Positions 61,523 through 64,000 of a stretch of DNA of 64,000 nucleotides are shown here, in pieces (within the stretch, counting starts at the first letter, position 1; every line of letters starts with the position of its first letter). Source of the stretch: Komarekiella delphini-convector SJRDD-AB1 (lineage in GTDB: Bacteria; Cyanobacteriota; Cyanobacteriia; Cyanobacteriales; Nostocaceae); assembly GCF_014831675.1 (NCBI RefSeq), contig NZ_VJXY01000011.1, positions 62,001-126,000 of the forward strand, given 5' to 3'. The position numbers and the translations under genes are program-made. Below the pieces are notes generated by a model that was not told the DNA's origin, did no database searches, and saw nothing but the letters and a program-made list of their open reading frames with translations.

Positions 61523-61699
61523 ATGCCCTATACAAATGAAGAAGGCGGTCTTCTGAACAATTTTGCGCGAGAACCGAAGATTTATCAAGCAGAACCTCCC
61601 ACTGATGGACAAAAGCGAACCTATATTTTCTTTGGTATCGCTGCTACAGTTTTGGTTGGTAGCTTGATTGTGGTAGCCTTCTTTGTTTCCAACAGTTGA
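61523..61699 (+). CDS. psb34: Photosystem II assembly protein Psb34
   Basis: A 58-residue single-helix protein: hydrophilic N-terminus MPYTNEEGGLLNNFAREPKI (residues 1-20), YQAEPPTDGQ, and one membrane helix (about 34-54; YIFFGIAATVLVGSLIVVAF). The pattern 'MPYTxEEGGxLNNFAxEPKxYxAEPPT' matches Psb34 (ssl1498/tsl0063-like) as I recall it. Psb34 binds late PSII assembly intermediates near CP47. ATG at 61523 follows an AAAGGA about 13 bases upstream. A terminator hairpin follows at about 61741. It was too short for simple ORF thresholds. Confidence 0.9.
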   Translation: MPYTNEEGGLLNNFAREPKIYQAEPPTDGQKRTYIFFGIAATVLVGSLIVVAFFVSNS

Positions 61700-61740
61700 G
61701 CATCAACCATTTTAATAAAACTTCATCGTTTTGGTTTTTC

Positions 61741-61775
61741 AGGTTCCGATTTTAGTAGGAGCCTGCTTTTTTATT
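61741..61775 (+). terminator. Intrinsic terminator after psb34
   Basis: Stem AGGTTCC / GGAGCCT (one G-T pair) with a 9-base loop, then GCTTTTTTATTTTTTG. It lies about 42 bases downstream of the psb34 stop. Confidence 0.8.
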
Positions 61776-61962
61776 TTTTGTTAAAATTGAATTAGATGTT
61801 AAGTATAATTATATACTTTTTAACTCTACCAAATCTTGAAGGCTCGATTAATCCTGAGCAGAACCTACATTCACTTAAAAATCATTGTCATCATGAGATT
61901 TTTAGTCTGCTTGGATGCGTCCAGAAGAGGGATATACATTGTGTCTTGGCTCTTTAGCCGCC

Positions 61963-64000
61963 ATGAGCGTGAATGATACTGTACACAACGATAATTTTGC
62001 TTGGAATCGGCAAGTATACCAACGCCTAAAACTTGCCCTAAGTCTTGGCTTGCGGCGACAACTCTTTCTAGCAGTGTGTGATGATTTACACTTAAGAAAC
62101 CAAGTTGCGGCTCGTTTGCACTCTACATTGGCTTATCCTGTTGGACAAGTGCTATATCAGCCATCAGATACACAAGAAAATAGCACTCCAGCCTATCCGC
62201 GATTAGTCACGTTGCGGTTAAATCTAAACGATCCCAATCCTATAGTTCAGATAAATCAATGGTTGGCTAATTATCCACCACCAATTGTTGGGGCATCAAA
62301 AGATACTCCAGGAAAGTCCTTGCCAATACCAGGATTTCAGATTGTAGGGGTGGAGCAGCTAACCAAGCAACCAGTAGCAATACAGCGTTTATTTTTGCAC
62401 TATCTGCGCTTAAGCGAACAATATTTCTCTACCCAAGAGTCCAGCCGATTTCTAGACTCTAATCTCTTGTTGTGGATACCGCGTCCTTGGTTGTCAGCTA
62501 TTCAGCAATCAGCACCACAGTTTTGGCGTTGCCGTACTGGCGTATTTACGTTTGCTGGAGAACCGACACCAACGACGCACAATTCAGGTTATCCAGAACG
62601 TTTTTCTAGTTCGAGAAGTTTGGATTTAGGAAATCTTGAGCAACCGATTCCAGATGAATCAGTCACCCCAGCAGAACTCAGAACAGTGGCTACTGAGATG
62701 AAGTTTGAGGATTACGATTTTCAGACACAAGCGAATCACCAACACAAAAGTCAGGAAGTTTCGTCGCCAATAGTGGATTTATTAAATACTGTGCCACAGC
62801 CACAGGAATTTACTACTAGGTCTGCCAGTGGGAGTAATGACCAATCGCTGTCGTCTTTATCTCACATTAGCAGCGAATTAACGGAGCTAGTCATAGCAAC
62901 AATTAATACGAAGATTGCTCAAGACTCAGAGGATTACTGGCAACCGCAGTACATTTTGTTAGAGATTGAAGCATTACACTCACAGCAAGCTTCAGGAGAG
63001 TTACTGGCAGAAGCTTATCATCGTTTGGGTAGCTTATATCGCCTTCGTATTGAGCAAGGACAGTCAACTTTAGAAAATCTGATGGTAGCAATTATTGCTT
63101 ATCAGGAGGCAATTAGCTACGACGAAACCTCAAGTCAACTACCAGATATCTTAAATGACTTGGGTACACTCTACTGGATGCTATACCGTACACCACCCAA
63201 TTTGGAAGAGGGACAAACTTATATAGAGCAGGCAATAGAATTTTATCAGTTGGCATTAAAGCTGCTCTCGCCAGAGACACATCCAGAAACTTACGCTCGT
63301 GTGCAAAATAATCTGGGGACAGCTTATGGTGATTTAGCTCGTTTTTCTAATCAATCTGAGAACTGGCAGCAAGCGGTTTCAGCTTACAGCGAAGCACTCC
63401 GCTATCGGACAGCTGACATGGATTCATTAAAGTATGCGGCTTGTCAGAATAATTTGGGTACTGCCTACTGGCATTTAGGGCAATATAATCAACCGATTGT
63501 GCATTTAAAGAAAGCGATCGCAGCTTACAATCAGGCACTCATACATTACAGCCCTGAACAAGAACCACTCAAGTATGGCATGATTCAAAATAACATCGGT
63601 ACTGCCTGCTGGAATCTGGCACAATACGAACAACCAGCAGAAAATCTCCAGCTAGCAATTGATGTCTATCGTGAAGCTCTCAAGTATCGCACTCCAGCAC
63701 ATGTTCCGAGTGCCTGCGCCGCCACACACAATAATCTAGGCACTGCCTACTGGCATTTAGCAAACCTATCTCAAACAACTAAAGAGGTACGACAAAAGTA
63801 TCTGCAACTATGTATTAGCGCTTACGAAGAAGCTATTGCTTTAGCTCACTCACTTAACGATACTTCTTTAAGTTTTGATTTGCTGGCTACTCACAATAAC
63901 CTGGGACTAGCCCATTATCAGCTAGTAGTAGATAATTCTTTCAATGGTGATAAACCAACGCGTTCTCAACACCTAGAATCAGCATTAGATAACCATTTGC
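61963..64000 (+). CDS. TPR-repeat protein, 5' part (runs off the window)
   Basis: An open frame of at least 679 codons from ATG at 61963 with no stop before the window end. The first about 290 residues form a globular N-terminus (WNRQVYQRLKLALSLGLRRQ, LFLAVCDDLHLRNQVAARLH) with the look of a NB-ARC/STAND-like helical lead-in, but no complete Walker motif was seen. From about residue 290 onward the protein is tetratricopeptide-like, with repeated NNLGTAYWHL units (for example VQNNLGTAYGDLARF, CQNNLGTAYWHLGQY, THNNLGTAYWHLANL). It is probably a protein-interaction scaffold. The remainder and any C-terminal domain lie beyond the window. psb34 is 260 bases upstream on the same strand. Confidence 0.85.
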   Translation, partial: MSVNDTVHNDNFAWNRQVYQRLKLALSLGLRRQLFLAVCDDLHLRNQVAARLHSTLAYPVGQVLYQPSDTQENSTPAYPRLVTLRLNLNDPNPIVQINQWLANYPPPIVGASKDTPGKSLPIPGFQIVGVEQLTKQPVAIQRLFLHYLRLSEQYFSTQESSRFLDSNLLLWIPRPWLSAIQQSAPQFWRCRTGVFTFAGEPTPTTHNSGYPERFSSSRSLDLGNLEQPIPDESVTPAELRTVATEMKFEDYDFQTQANHQHKSQEVSSPIVDLLNTVPQPQEFTTRSASGSNDQSLSSLSHISSELTELVIATINTKIAQDSEDYWQPQYILLEIEALHSQQASGELLAEAYHRLGSLYRLRIEQGQSTLENLMVAIIAYQEAISYDETSSQLPDILNDLGTLYWMLYRTPPNLEEGQTYIEQAIEFYQLALKLLSPETHPETYARVQNNLGTAYGDLARFSNQSENWQQAVSAYSEALRYRTADMDSLKYAACQNNLGTAYWHLGQYNQPIVHLKKAIAAYNQALIHYSPEQEPLKYGMIQNNIGTACWNLAQYEQPAENLQLAIDVYREALKYRTPAHVPSACAATHNNLGTAYWHLANLSQTTKEVRQKYLQLCISAYEEAIALAHSLNDTSLSFDLLATHNNLGLAHYQLVVDNSFNGDKPTRSQHLESALDNHL

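Overview
The window comes from a filamentous, probably heterocyst-forming cyanobacterium (Nostoc/Anabaena/Calothrix type). The evidence is the very frequent GCGATCGC (HIP1) octamer, heptanucleotide tandem repeats (STRR type) between and inside genes, many small dispersed palindromes, and typically cyanobacterial genes: orange-carotenoid-protein domain homologues, Psb34, the fused ThiO-ThiG, citramalate synthase, a CruA/CruP-like flavoprotein and DUF4330. Base composition looks evenly moderate to low in GC. Species was not determined.

Layout. 1-7.6 kb: 3' end of ahcY, a PPP-type phosphatase, an M48 protease, a DUF4330 protein, an alpha/beta hydrolase lacking the usual His, two cyanobacterial proteins of unknown role and FtsE. 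7.7-12.4 kb: a gene remnant, a WecB/TagA/CpsF glycosyltransferase, a 740-base leader region, then a NarL-type response regulator followed by a REC-GAF-PP2C phosphatase and an RsbW-like kinase (partner-switch signalling). 12.5-16.1 kb: a MITE-like element, an OCP C-terminal-domain homologue (CTDH), queG, a HAD phosphatase, an acidic small protein and a helical carotenoid protein (HCP), so both halves of a modular OCP lie within 3.6 kb. 16.2-24.7 kb: a DevBCA/MacAB-like exporter whose ATPase gene is separated from its adaptor and permease genes by a 5-kb block holding a small UBA/EAD-like membrane protein, a TPR-CHAT protease, an 11 x 21-bp tandem array and a nonsense-interrupted Rpn-family nuclease.

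25-38.7 kb: a HARP-like small protein, two paralogous L,D-transpeptidases, KDPG aldolase, an unusual XRE-HTH + double ClpC-N + Uma2 fusion protein with a palindromic operator over its promoter, a GNAT acetyltransferase, a short-type transketolase, three consecutive PRC-barrel/DUF2382 proteins, an MFS transporter and a KirBac-like potassium channel. 39-52.9 kb: a secreted DUF1400-type hydrolase, an SDR, a GH57 enzyme, a nonsense-interrupted HigA-like antitoxin, a histidine kinase, a two-gene permease unit (PF03773 + TIGR03943), an Ig/beta-propeller protein and a coiled-coil protein. 53-64 kb: the CruA/CruP-like protein, two small conserved proteins, cimA, a heavily damaged 2Fe-2S ferredoxin gene, thiO-thiG, psb34 and the 5' part of a TPR protein that runs off the window.

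Two themes stand out. First, small repeats have entered genes: three conserved enzymes (CruA/CruP-like, CimA, ThiO-ThiG) carry in-frame repeat-derived insertions, two start codons lie in STRR heptads, and the ferredoxin pseudogene contains two hairpin insertions. Second, several accessory genes are decaying (single in-frame stops in rpn and higA, a headless remnant at 7.8 kb). The best candidates for something undescribed are the HTH-ClpN-Uma2 fusion with its operator and the TPR-CHAT plus UBA/EAD-like pair inserted in the exporter operon.
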